Assembly (NCBI GenBank): GCA_937890735.1
Contig: CALACZ010000208.1
Span: 1-13,868, forward strand
Length of the DNA: 13,868 nucleotides
Source of the DNA: an uncultured Bacillota bacterium
Lineage (GTDB): Bacteria; Bacillota; Clostridia; Oscillospirales; Oscillospiraceae
Direction: 5' to 3'
How positions within the stretch are numbered: the stretch's first letter is position 1; each line of letters begins with the position of its first letter. This document shows, piece by piece, positions 7,436 through 13,863 of the stretch. Position numbers and translations under genes: made by a program. The notes below the pieces were generated by a model, which saw nothing but the letters and a program-made list of their open reading frames with translations, was not told the origin of the DNA and ran no database searches.

Positions 7436-8989
7436 TCAGAACCTCAAAATAGCCGTCTGCATCAGCAGATTGCAGAGCATCTGCGCGACCTCGCAGCGCA
7501 GCACGGCAGTGGTCGGCTGCTGCGCCTGCGTTGTGGTCATAACAGAGCTTTGCAGGCAGAACGCAACGCCGCTCTTCGCCCAGTCGGACACCGCCTCCGG
7601 CACGGCGGAGACGTCCTCTACGGCGGTGTCAAAGCCGCACAGCGCCGCCGCACGCGCGAGCATCACGGCAGCCTCCTGCCGGGTGATGCTGCTGTCGGGG
7701 TTAAAATTGCCGTCGCCCACGCCGCTTACAATGCCGTATGCCGCCGCCGTATCCACATACGGGGCGTACCACGCGCTCTCGGCAACGTCGGCAAATGTGC
7801 CGCGGTACTCCGCCTCCAGCCCCAGCGCGCACACGACGATCTTGGCGAACTGCGCGCGCGTCATGGTGCTGTCGGGGCTGAAGCGCCCGTTTCCAACGCC
7901 GCTGATGATGCCGAACGAGCCGAGGATGCTGATGGCGTCGCGGTTTTCATGCTGCTCGGTATCGGAAAAGACCGCGCCGTTTTTCTGAAGCTGCGCCGCC
8001 TTGACGCCGGAGGCAAGCTCCGGCTCGGCAGCCAGCTCCACGTCGCGCAGATCGTACAGCTCCGCCTCGCCGCTCTGCGCGCGCTGCACGGCGCACAGAG
8101 CCTGAAGTGCCTGATACGTCGCGGTCACGCTGGCGTGGAGCGTGCCCAAAAAGCCGCCGGATTCGTCCTGATACGTCAGGAGCTTGTCGAGCGCGGTCGC
8201 GCCGTTTTTCGTAAAGCGGTCGTCATCGACGGCAATATCCAGTGCGCACAGCGCGAGCAGGACCTGCGCCGTCGGCTCGGACGACGGGACAGCCCAGGCG
8301 GTGTAGCCGCCGTCAGCCTCCTGAAGCGCGGACAGCCGCTCCACGCCCAGCGCAACGGCATTCGCCACCTGCTGCTGGTCGCGGTAGCGCGCGAGCGCCT
8401 GCAAGACCGACGCGGTCGTCGCCGCGTCCGCCTTGCCGCCGTGCAGCGCCCAGCCGCCGTCGGGCAGCTGCGCGTTGAGGATCGTGCTGAGATACAGCTC
8501 CCGCGTCGCGGGTGTTGCCACGCCATCCACCGACGGGATGTCGTAGTCCGCGCAGTCGAGCGTGCGCAACGCCGTCAGAACGCCCGGCAGACCCGTCTGC
8601 GCGCACGCGTCAAAATCCGCCAGCGCGGTCAGAAGATCCTGCCCGCAGACGTTCGTGGGGTCTTTCCCCATGGCGCGCAGCGCCAGCGCCGCCCTGGCAA
8701 ATTCGCCGGAGCGCCCGCGCCCGGCGGGGCTGCCGTTCTCCGCCAGCTCCGCCGTCACGCTCTCGTAATATTGCAGCGCATACCCCTCCGGGAGCGCTGC
8801 GCCGCTGCGCACGAGCGTGAACATCACATGGTCCGCCGCGCCGCCGGATGTGCCGCGCGGCAGCGACTCCAAAAGATACTTCTGCGCGCCCGCGATCGCG
8901 TCCGCCGGAACATCCGCGGCAAGCGCCGCGGGGCAGAGCGTGAGCAAAACGCCCACTGCCAGCAAAATGGCAAGCAGCTTTTTCTTCAT
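7436..8989 (-). CDS. Secreted alpha-toroid (prenyltransferase/squalene cyclase-like repeat) protein with SLH domains
   Basis: A 517-residue surface protein. Residues 1-24 are a Sec signal peptide ending ALA. Residues about 30-330 carry helical repeats with glycine-rich turns typical of alpha/alpha-toroid (terpene cyclase/prenyltransferase-like) domains: LPDGGWALHGGKADAATTASVLQALARY, LQEADGGYTAW...TAQVLLALCALD, YQDESGGFLG. No cyclase catalytic motif is evident, so a binding role is likelier than enzymatic. Residues about 340-517 hold three SLH modules (ISGVGNGRFSPDSTMTRAQFA; VSGVGDGNFNPDSSITRQEAA; a degenerate third) that tether proteins to cell-wall polymer. ATG 8989 is preceded by GGGAGG. 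The alpha-toroid plus the DUF4430 domain encoded next door recreate the domain pair of animal cobalamin carriers. The upstream neighbours are cob genes; the gene has its own likely promoter. Confidence 0.85.
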   Translation of the reverse strand: MKKKLLAILLAVGVLLTLCPAALAADVPADAIAGAQKYLLESLPRGTSGGAADHVMFTLVRSGAALPEGYALQYYESVTAELAENGSPAGRGRSGEFARAALALRAMGKDPTNVCGQDLLTALADFDACAQTGLPGVLTALRTLDCADYDIPSVDGVATPATRELYLSTILNAQLPDGGWALHGGKADAATTASVLQALARYRDQQQVANAVALGVERLSALQEADGGYTAWAVPSSEPTAQVLLALCALDIAVDDDRFTKNGATALDKLLTYQDESGGFLGTLHASVTATYQALQALCAVQRAQSGEAELYDLRDVELAAEPELASGVKAAQLQKNGAVFSDTEQHENRDAISILGSFGIISGVGNGRFSPDSTMTRAQFAKIVVCALGLEAEYRGTFADVAESAWYAPYVDTAAAYGIVSGVGDGNFNPDSSITRQEAAVMLARAAALCGFDTAVEDVSAVPEAVSDWAKSGVAFCLQSSVMTTTQAQQPTTAVLRCEVAQMLCNLLMQTAILRF

Positions 8990-9027
8990 TGATATGAGCC
9001 TCCCTTCGGAAGTTCCACACATAAATA

Positions 9028-9050
9028 TTACAATGTTTACAGCAGTGTAA
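9028..9050. promoter_or_regulatory. 23-bp palindrome overlapping the SLH gene promoter (candidate operator)
   Basis: TTACAATG at one end and its near mirror CAGTGTAA at the other, with TTACA/TGTAA outer arms perfect. The palindrome covers the predicted -10 box at 9044-9049, the usual place for a repressor site. A nested TTACA-N4-TGTAA repeat is present. No regulator can be named from the sequence. Confidence 0.5.
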
Positions 9051-9072
9051 CATATCCGCGCGATTTATGCAA
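9044..9072 (-). promoter_or_regulatory. Candidate promoter of the SLH-toroid/DUF4430 pair
   Basis: On the minus strand TTGCAT (9072-9067), 17 nt, TACACT (9049-9044), about 55 nt before ATG 8989. The spacing is ideal and the hexamers moderate. No strong terminator separates this from the cob genes upstream, so read-through from them is also possible. Confidence 0.55.
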
Positions 9073-9090
9073 GCGGATGCTTTTTCCGAC

Positions 9091-9459
9091 TTATTTCAGG
9101 CGTTCGCCGAATCCGAAAAACACGCGCCAGACCTCGTCCGCCCGCTGCGCCAGCGCCGCCGCCAGCCGCCCAGAGCGTTCGCGCCACGCACGCGTTTCCG
9201 CGTCCAGCGGCACAACGCCGCAGGAAATATCGTCAAAAATCAAAATTTTGCCGCCGAGGGAAGGTTCATCCAGCAGCGCCGCCTCGTCCCGTCCCTCGCG
9301 CACACAGCGCAGCACATATTGCTCCAAGTGGCACAGCACCCGTTTGGAACAATCGGGTTCTGAGACCTGACAGTCGCAAAAATCCTCCGGCACAAGCCCG
9401 AAACGCTCCATGGCAAAGGCGCGCTTATTTTGATACGCGCCGCCTACGATCAGGGTCAT
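9091..9459 (-). CDS. Short CobU-like protein (degenerate P-loop, intact C-terminal region)
   Basis: A 122-residue protein resembling the two ends of adenosylcobinamide kinase/guanylyltransferase CobU joined together. The N-terminus LIVGGAYQNKRAFA has the place and glycine/lysine of the P-loop but lacks the normal GKS/T. The C-terminal half, DDISCGVVPLDAETRAWRERSGRLAAALAQRADEVWRVFFGFGERLK, matches the NEVGxGIVP...FRDxxGRxNQxxAxxADEVxxVxxG pattern of standard CobU proteins. The middle with the guanylylated histidine is absent. It begins 12 nt after cobS, whose stop TAA is part of the ribosome binding site TAAGGAGG, so it is translated with the cob operon. It could be an accessory subunit of the separate CobU or a divergent paralogue; catalysis alone is doubtful. 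Confidence 0.7.
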   Translation of the reverse strand: MTLIVGGAYQNKRAFAMERFGLVPEDFCDCQVSEPDCSKRVLCHLEQYVLRCVREGRDEAALLDEPSLGGKILIFDDISCGVVPLDAETRAWRERSGRLAAALAQRADEVWRVFFGFGERLK

Positions 9460-9471
9460 CGGTTCTCCTCC

Positions 9472-10206
9472 TTAAAATGCGCACAAACACAGCACGCCCG
9501 CGAGCTCCCCGAGCGTCAGCGCAAAGCCGGACACGTCGCCGGACATCCCGCCGAGCTGCCGCTTGCCATACAGCGCCGCGAGCCACACGCACAGCGCTCC
9601 CGCGCCGAGCGCGAGCGCGCGAATGCCGCACAGAAGCCACCCCGCGGCGAGCGCCGCCGCGAGCCACAGCGCAAGGCACACGCATTGCGGCGTTTTTTTC
9701 TCGCGTGCAAAATCGCCGCCGTACTGGCTCGTGCCCATGGGGCGCATCGTGCTCACGCACAGCCCCGCCACGGCGCGCGTACACACCGGCAGGAGCAGCA
9801 GCGCCCATGTGCTGTTTTGCACATCCAGCGTGCAGAACGCCGCGAATTGCAGCAAACATAAAATTGCCAACCCGATCACGGCGAACGCGCCGACGTGCGA
9901 GTCCTTGAGAATTTTCTGCCGCACGGCGAGCTCCCGGCGGGATAAAATCGCGTCGCAGCAGTCCATGTAGCCGTCCAGATGCAAAAAGCCGGTCATGACG
10001 AACGGCGCGGCGCAGAGCAGCGCCGCCGCGAGCATCGAGCCGGACAGCAGCGCCAGCAGCCGCCACACGCCGCCCACCAGCAGCCCCACGAGCGGAAACC
10101 AGACGATCATCCAGCTCCGCGCCGCCTCGTCCCACCGGCGGTCAGGGCACGGGACGATGCAGAACATCCCCCACGCCATGCACAGCGCGCGCCACTGTTT
10201 TTTCAT
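9472..10206 (-). CDS. cobS: Adenosylcobinamide-GDP ribazoletransferase (cobalamin synthase)
   Basis: A 244-residue polytopic membrane protein, normal length. It joins adenosylcobinamide-GDP to the alpha-ribazole (phosphate) lower ligand, the last assembly step of cobamides, in the membrane. The conserved motif GFLHLDGYMDCCDAILSR (about residues 72-89) followed by ILKDSHVGAFAVIGL identifies CobS; the acidic residues bind metal. About six hydrophobic helices are visible. ATG 10206 overlaps the cobU stop (ATGA) and GGGAGG lies 9 nt upstream, so translation is coupled to cobU. The stop overlaps the ribosome binding site of the CobU-like gene that follows. Confidence 0.93.
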   Translation of the reverse strand: MKKQWRALCMAWGMFCIVPCPDRRWDEAARSWMIVWFPLVGLLVGGVWRLLALLSGSMLAAALLCAAPFVMTGFLHLDGYMDCCDAILSRRELAVRQKILKDSHVGAFAVIGLAILCLLQFAAFCTLDVQNSTWALLLLPVCTRAVAGLCVSTMRPMGTSQYGGDFAREKKTPQCVCLALWLAAALAAGWLLCGIRALALGAGALCVWLAALYGKRQLGGMSGDVSGFALTLGELAGVLCLCAF

Positions 10207-10742
10207 TCTGCCCATCCTCCCTTGTGCCAAACCGGCACGCCGCAGCAGACCTCGCCCGCCGCCTCGCACACGCGGCACAGCGCCGCGCCGATCTCGCCCA
10301 GCGCCTGCCGGTAGCGCTCGGTCCAGTCGCCATACGCGCCGGCGTCGGCAAACAAATTGTCGCAGACAAACACGCAATTGCCCGTTTTTTCCGCAAATTC
10401 CGTCAGCTCGCGCGCCAGGCGCGCCCCGGCATCTTCGTCCATCGTGCCGTCCGCGCGGAACATCTCGTTGGAGAGTAACGCCGTCACGCTGTCCAGCAAA
10501 AACACGCCCTGCGGGTCGGCTTTTTCCAGCGCGGCGAGGATGTTCACCCCGCACTCCACCGTCTCAAAGCCCCAGCCCGCGCGCTCGGCGCGGTGGCGCG
10601 CGATGCGCGCGTCGTCCTCCGCGTCGTGCGGGATCATCGTGGCAAGATAATAGTGCGGTCGCCCCGGCTGCATCGCGCGCGCAATGCGCTGCGCGAGCAT
10701 GGATTTTCCGCTTTTCGAGCCGCCAGCTAAAAATACATTCAT
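10203..10742 (-). CDS. cobU: Adenosylcobinamide kinase/adenosylcobinamide-phosphate guanylyltransferase
   Basis: A 179-residue cytoplasmic protein of standard length. It phosphorylates adenosylcobinamide and transfers GMP to it, producing the CobS substrate. The P-loop GGSKSGKS is at residues 7-14. YYLATM...DDARIARHRAERAGW (about 31-57) contains His50, at the place of the guanylylated His46 of Salmonella CobU. FLLDSVTALLSNEMF (81-95) is the next conserved block. The C-terminal part (CDNLFADAGAYGDW...) is unusual: it lacks the NEVGxGIVP motif, which appears instead in the short paralogue at 9091-9459. ATG 10742 is the start of the canonical N-terminus; its only ribosome-site candidate, AGAGG, is 12 nt away and lies inside an inserted palindrome. 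Confidence 0.88.
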   Translation of the reverse strand: MNVFLAGGSKSGKSMLAQRIARAMQPGRPHYYLATMIPHDAEDDARIARHRAERAGWGFETVECGVNILAALEKADPQGVFLLDSVTALLSNEMFRADGTMDEDAGARLARELTEFAEKTGNCVFVCDNLFADAGAYGDWTERYRQALGEIGAALCRVCEAAGEVCCGVPVWHKGGWAE

Positions 10743-10750
10743 ATCGTAAA

Positions 10751-10910
10751 GTAACCTCTGATTCAATTGACAAGAGCCATCAGCGAGAGATTTTGGCTCA
10801 AATGAAAGTTTGGAAAGCGCAGGAATACTTTGTGTATTTCGCGTTTTTCAAACTGCACAGTTGGGGCAAAAGATCCGCTGATGACCGCAGGCGATTGGAT
10901 CAGCGGTTAC
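10751..10910. mobile_element. MITE-like 160-bp palindromic element between cobT and cobU
   Basis: Imperfect inverted repeat across its whole length. The outer arms at 10751-10767 and 10894-10910 match at 15 of 17 positions, starting GTAACC. Inner paired blocks are CATCAGCG (10778-10785 with 10876-10883), TTTTG (10791-10795 with 10867-10871), AGTTTG (10807-10812 with 10849-10854) and AATAC (10824-10828 with 10834-10838). It is less GC-rich than its surroundings and codes for nothing. It supplies the last codons and stop of cobT and the leader of cobU. This structure fits a nonautonomous miniature transposable or REP-like element. I could not define an exact target duplication. Confidence 0.7.
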
Positions 10911-11997
10911 GAAAGCAATCCTTTTTGCGGATGGGGGCAAGATAGCCGTCGTCGATCCGCGCGTCCTCAAATGTCGCCATGCCGTTCATCGCCGCGCACG
11001 CCGCCTCCAACACGCGGAAGCCCAGCGGGCAGCCGCTGCCCTCGCCCAGGCGCATCTCCAGCGCCAGCACCGGCGTGAGCGAAAGCGCCCGCGCGGCAAC
11101 AGCATACCCGCGCTCGTAGGAGCCGTGCGACGAGAATAAAAAGTCCCGCGCCGCCGGGCACAGCCGCACGGCGCACAGCGCCGCCACCACGGAGATGAAC
11201 CCGTCGATCACCACCGGCAGGCGGCTCTCCGCCGCGCCGAGGAACACGCCCGCCATCGCCGCGAGGTCGAACCCGCCGACCTTGGCGAGGACATCCACCG
11301 CGTCGTTTGCGTCCGGGCGCAAATTCGCCAGCGCCCCGGCTACGACGGCGCGTTTGCGCGCGAACGCTTCATCCGTCACGCCGCCGCCGCGCCCGACCGC
11401 GTCCTCCGACGCGCAGCCCGTGAGCGCCATCAGCACCGCCGCCGAGGTGGTCGTGTTGCCGATGCCCATCTCGCCCACGCCCAGCGCCGTCACGCCGTCG
11501 CGCTTTGCCTGCGCGGCAAGCGTCATGCCGGTGTCGAGCGCGGTGAGCGCCTGCTGCACGGTCATGGCGGGCTCGCGTGCGATGTTGTTTGTGCCGCGCG
11601 CGATGCGGCGGTTTACGATCTGCGGGCAGGTGTAGTCCTCCGCGATGCCCACGTCCACCACGACCAGCTCGTCGCCAAAATGGCGCGCGATGGCGCTCGC
11701 GCCCGTCACGCCGCGCGTGAGGTTGATCGCCTGCTGCCGCGTGACCGACTGCGGCGCGGAGGAGACACCCTCCGCCACCACGCCGTTGTCGGCGGCGAGG
11801 ACGTAAATGCGCGTTTTTTCGATCTCATTATCAATATGACCCGTGATCCCGGCGAGCTGAACGGAGATGTCCTCCAATTTTCCCAAGCTCCCGGGCGGCT
11901 TGGCAAGCTGCGCCTGCCGCCGCCGGGCGGCATCCATCGCCGCCGCGTCCGCCGGGCGGATGGCGGCGAGCCGCGCGGAAAATGCGTCCCGATTCAT
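10900..11997 (-). CDS. cobT: Nicotinate-nucleotide-dimethylbenzimidazole phosphoribosyltransferase
   Basis: A 365-residue cytoplasmic enzyme, close to the usual 350-360. It activates the lower-ligand base by forming alpha-ribazole phosphate from nicotinate mononucleotide, the branch that meets CobU at CobS. Recognisable motifs: KPPGSLGKLE near residues 32-41, AADNGVVAEGVS, GEMGIGNTTTSAA, GFDLAAMAG, the SSHGSYERGY block and MRLGEGSG, which carries the catalytic glutamate. ATG 11997 overlaps the upstream gene stop as ATGA, with GGAAGGA upstream, so translation is coupled. The extreme C-terminus (RNR and stop) lies in the palindromic element at 10751-10910, so the native end has probably been altered slightly; the catalytic core is untouched. 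Confidence 0.93.
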   Translation of the reverse strand: MNRDAFSARLAAIRPADAAAMDAARRRQAQLAKPPGSLGKLEDISVQLAGITGHIDNEIEKTRIYVLAADNGVVAEGVSSAPQSVTRQQAINLTRGVTGASAIARHFGDELVVVDVGIAEDYTCPQIVNRRIARGTNNIAREPAMTVQQALTALDTGMTLAAQAKRDGVTALGVGEMGIGNTTTSAAVLMALTGCASEDAVGRGGGVTDEAFARKRAVVAGALANLRPDANDAVDVLAKVGGFDLAAMAGVFLGAAESRLPVVIDGFISVVAALCAVRLCPAARDFLFSSHGSYERGYAVAARALSLTPVLALEMRLGEGSGCPLGFRVLEAACAAMNGMATFEDARIDDGYLAPIRKKDCFRNR

Positions 11998-12740
11998 GAT
12001 AAAAGTCCTTCCTTCAAAAGCCACTCGACCGACGCGCGCGCCGGGCGCACCTCCAAGGTATACGTCGCCTGCGGCGCAAGCGCCTCCAACTGCCGGATGA
12101 CCGCCGCCATATCGAGCGCGCCGTCGTACAGCGCCAGATGCTCGTCAAACGAGCCGTGATTGTTGTGCAGGTGCACATGGGAAATGTACGGCGCAAGCGC
12201 GTCCAGCCACGGCGCAAGGTCGCCGCTCTGGCAGAACGCGTGCCCCACGTCAAGGCAGATGCGCAGGCGCGGATCGTCCACCTGCTCCGCGATCTGCCGC
12301 AGCGCGTCCGGCGATGTCTCCATCACATTTTCGACGCAAAGCGTCAGCCCGTCCATATCAACCAGAAAGTCCCGCCAGAACGCCGCTGACTGCGGCGCGA
12401 ACCACTCCGGGTAGTAAACAAGCGGGATAAAGCCCGAATGCACCACCATTTTCTCCGCGCCATAGCGTTTTGCCAGCGCCGCCGCCTGCAAAAAGCGCTG
12501 CCGCGTCACTGCGCGCACGAGCGGGTCGATGGCGGCGGGGCACAGCTCCGCAAACGGCGCGTGGAACACCCGGCGCGGCACTTCGAGTGACGCGTCCAGG
12601 CTCGCCTGCACATCCGGCGGGGTCGCGTCCATATTTTCCGCAAGGCAGAACTGTGCCAGCTCCACGCCGAGCCCAAACTCCTGCGCGACCTGTGCCGCAT
12701 CGTCCGCGATGGTGGAGAGAAAAAGCTGTTCCCGTCTCAT
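11994..12740 (-). CDS. cbiR: AP-endonuclease-2/xylose-isomerase-like TIM-barrel protein, candidate cobamide-remodelling hydrolase CbiR
   Basis: A 248-residue TIM-barrel protein of the AP endonuclease 2 superfamily. Candidate metal ligands fall at strand ends in the family order: His60 (VFHAPF), His101 (VVHSGF), Glu137 (CVENVMET), Asp164/His167 (CLDVGHAF), His190/His192 (HVHLHNNHG) and Glu230. On sequence alone it would be called sugar phosphate isomerase/epimerase. It overlaps both neighbours by ATGA and is translationally coupled to cobT. CbiR, described in Akkermansia, is a member of this superfamily that cleaves the cobamide nucleotide loop so that a new lower ligand can be attached, and is reported in other gut bacteria. 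Fold, size and operon position fit well; the specific assignment is inference. Confidence 0.62.
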   Translation of the reverse strand: MRREQLFLSTIADDAAQVAQEFGLGVELAQFCLAENMDATPPDVQASLDASLEVPRRVFHAPFAELCPAAIDPLVRAVTRQRFLQAAALAKRYGAEKMVVHSGFIPLVYYPEWFAPQSAAFWRDFLVDMDGLTLCVENVMETSPDALRQIAEQVDDPRLRICLDVGHAFCQSGDLAPWLDALAPYISHVHLHNNHGSFDEHLALYDGALDMAAVIRQLEALAPQATYTLEVRPARASVEWLLKEGLLS

Positions 12741-13300
12741 ACGCGCCCGTCCTGCTCCAGAAGGAGCTTGGTTTTGAGGATGGCGGTCTGCGTTTTCGCG
12801 TCCAGAATTTTGCCGTCCAGAATGTCGCGCACGAGCGCGTCCAGCGGCACGCGGTCGAGCTGCAAAAATTCGTCCGCATCCAGCTTCTGCTCGCCGAACG
12901 TCAGCCCTTCGGCGAGGAACATCTCGATCGTCTCATCCGAATACGCGCACGCGGGCTGGAACAGCCCAAGGCTGCGCCACGACGCTGCCGCCGCGCCCGT
13001 CTCCTCATGCAGCTCGCGCTGCGCCGCCGCAAGGCGGTCCTCCGTGGGCGCGTCGAGCTTTCCCGCCGGGATCTCCGTGACCACGCGCCCGATGGGATAG
13101 CGGAACTGGCGCTCGATGAGCACGTCGCCGTTTTCGAGCAGCGGCACGATGCACACCGCGCCGACGTGGCGCAGGTATTCGCGCGTCGCCGTCTGCCCGT
13201 CCGGCAGGCGGACGGTGTCCTCAAAAACGTGCAGGATCTTTCCATCAAAAATTTCGCGCGAGGATAGCGTCCGCTCGCGCAGGTCGATGGTTTCAGTCAT
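12737..13300 (-). CDS. Nudix hydrolase, probable ADP-ribose pyrophosphatase
   Basis: A 187-residue cytoplasmic protein. The Nudix box AGKLDAPTEDRLAAAQRELHEETGA (about residues 78-102) has the REx(x)EE metal-binding core. The upstream IERQFRYPIG...TEIPAGKLD arrangement is typical of ADP-ribose pyrophosphatases (NudF/YqkG type), which cleave ADP-ribose to AMP and ribose 5-phosphate. ATG 13300 is preceded by AAGGGG and sits about 25 nt below a near-consensus promoter; longer upstream frames would run through that promoter and are discounted. It is first in the operon and overlaps the TIM-barrel gene by ATGA. A role in cobamide metabolism is not established; it may be housekeeping. Confidence 0.87.
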   Translation of the reverse strand: MTETIDLRERTLSSREIFDGKILHVFEDTVRLPDGQTATREYLRHVGAVCIVPLLENGDVLIERQFRYPIGRVVTEIPAGKLDAPTEDRLAAAQRELHEETGAAAASWRSLGLFQPACAYSDETIEMFLAEGLTFGEQKLDADEFLQLDRVPLDALVRDILDGKILDAKTQTAILKTKLLLEQDGRV

Positions 13301-13325
13301 GTGTATCAGCCCCTTTTTCGCTCCC

Positions 13326-13354
13326 ATCTTACCCTTTTCGGCAGAGCTTGTCAA
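13326..13354 (-). promoter_or_regulatory. Near-consensus promoter of the Nudix-cob operon
   Basis: On the minus strand TTGACA (13354-13349), exactly 17 nt, then TAAGAT (13331-13326). The implied leader is only about 20 nt, too short for a cobalamin riboswitch. Confidence 0.85.
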
Positions 13355-13650
13355 TTGTGCAGAAACGGCGAAAATTTCCGCGTATGCCGCCGTGCGCGGC
13401 GGGCATACTGTTGCCAGAGAGATTTTGTGCTTTCCAAACCAGGAATGCCGTTGTCCATACACAAAAGGGCGCAGTCCCGGCAGGTGCATGGAGCGGGCGT
13501 CCTGCGCAAAAGCCATGCCCTGTCAGCAGATGCCGCCGTGTGCCCGGCAGCGTTTGCAGCCGCCGCGCTTTGCCGGAGCGGCGCACGGCAGATCTCTCCC
13601 GGCGGCGTGTGCGCCGGCATCACAGGACGCACCCGCCGCCTTCACCGGCA
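13355..13650. other. Gene-free stretch upstream of the Nudix-cob operon
   Basis: About 300 bp with no convincing gene; open frames here are cysteine/arginine-rich by composition and lack ribosome binding sites. It contains a hairpin at 13382-13408 (GTATGCC ... GGCATAC, one bulge). It also has short segments shared with the cobT-cobU palindrome: GAGAGATTTTG at 13417-13427, GCTTTCCAAAC at 13429-13439 (inverted) and CTTGTCAATTG at 13347-13357 (inverted). Confidence 0.5.
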
Positions 13651-13863
13651 GAAGCCCGGAAAGCAAAGGCTTTCCGGGCTTCAAAGCGTGTCAAAAAAGT
13701 ATTTTTGACACGCTTTCAAACGGAAACAGGTTTCCGTTTGAGCAGGCTTGCACTACGTTGCGCGTATAAATTTTGCGCACAGCGCAAAATTTATACACTT
13801 CTCTCCGCGAGTAGTATTTTCTGCGACGTACACGCCGCCGCAGAAAATGATCCGAATCATTTT
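13651..13863. repeat. Array of six consecutive hairpins
   Basis: Near back-to-back inverted repeats of different sequence. They are: 13651-13682 (14-bp arms, loop AAAG); 13683-13716 (15-bp arms, loop AGTA); 13716-13741 (11-bp arms, loop CAGG); 13764-13796 (15-bp arms, loop ACA); 13816-13848 (10-bp arms, longer loop); and 13844-13863 (8-bp arms, loop CCGA), whose left arm overlaps the previous one. All arms are perfect. The array continues to the window edge. No coding sequence is evident. Function unknown; candidates are a terminator cluster, a composite mobile repeat or a structured RNA. Confidence 0.75.

Noticed and set aside
7550..8992. A 480-codon plus-strand frame opposite the SLH-toroid gene
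   Set aside because: The translation is Arg/Ala/His-rich with no domain or ribosome binding site; the minus-strand protein has a signal peptide, toroid repeats and SLH modules.
13301..13516. Extended N-terminus of the Nudix protein (frame open to 13516)
   Set aside because: The extension crosses the TTGACA/TAAGAT promoter and has no ribosome binding site, and conserved Nudix N-termini begin near the ATG at 13300.
13587..13650. Fragments reminiscent of a cobalamin riboswitch on the minus strand (GGTGAA, CTGTGA, and GGAGAGATCTGCC resembling a B12 box)
   Set aside because: The spacing between fragments is far too short, the full core is not present, and a near-consensus promoter lies downstream at 13326-13354. 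A covariance-model scan with the cobalamin riboswitch family would settle it; a significant hit would overturn this rejection.
13116..13769. A plus-strand frame giving a cysteine/proline-rich 217-residue product
   Set aside because: It starts inside the Nudix gene antisense, runs over the operon promoter and ends in the hairpin array, so its composition reflects GC-rich noncoding DNA.
13651..13863. Hairpin array as a CRISPR or integron attC array
   Set aside because: The stems differ in sequence, there are no constant repeats with unique spacers, and no cas or integrase gene is nearby.
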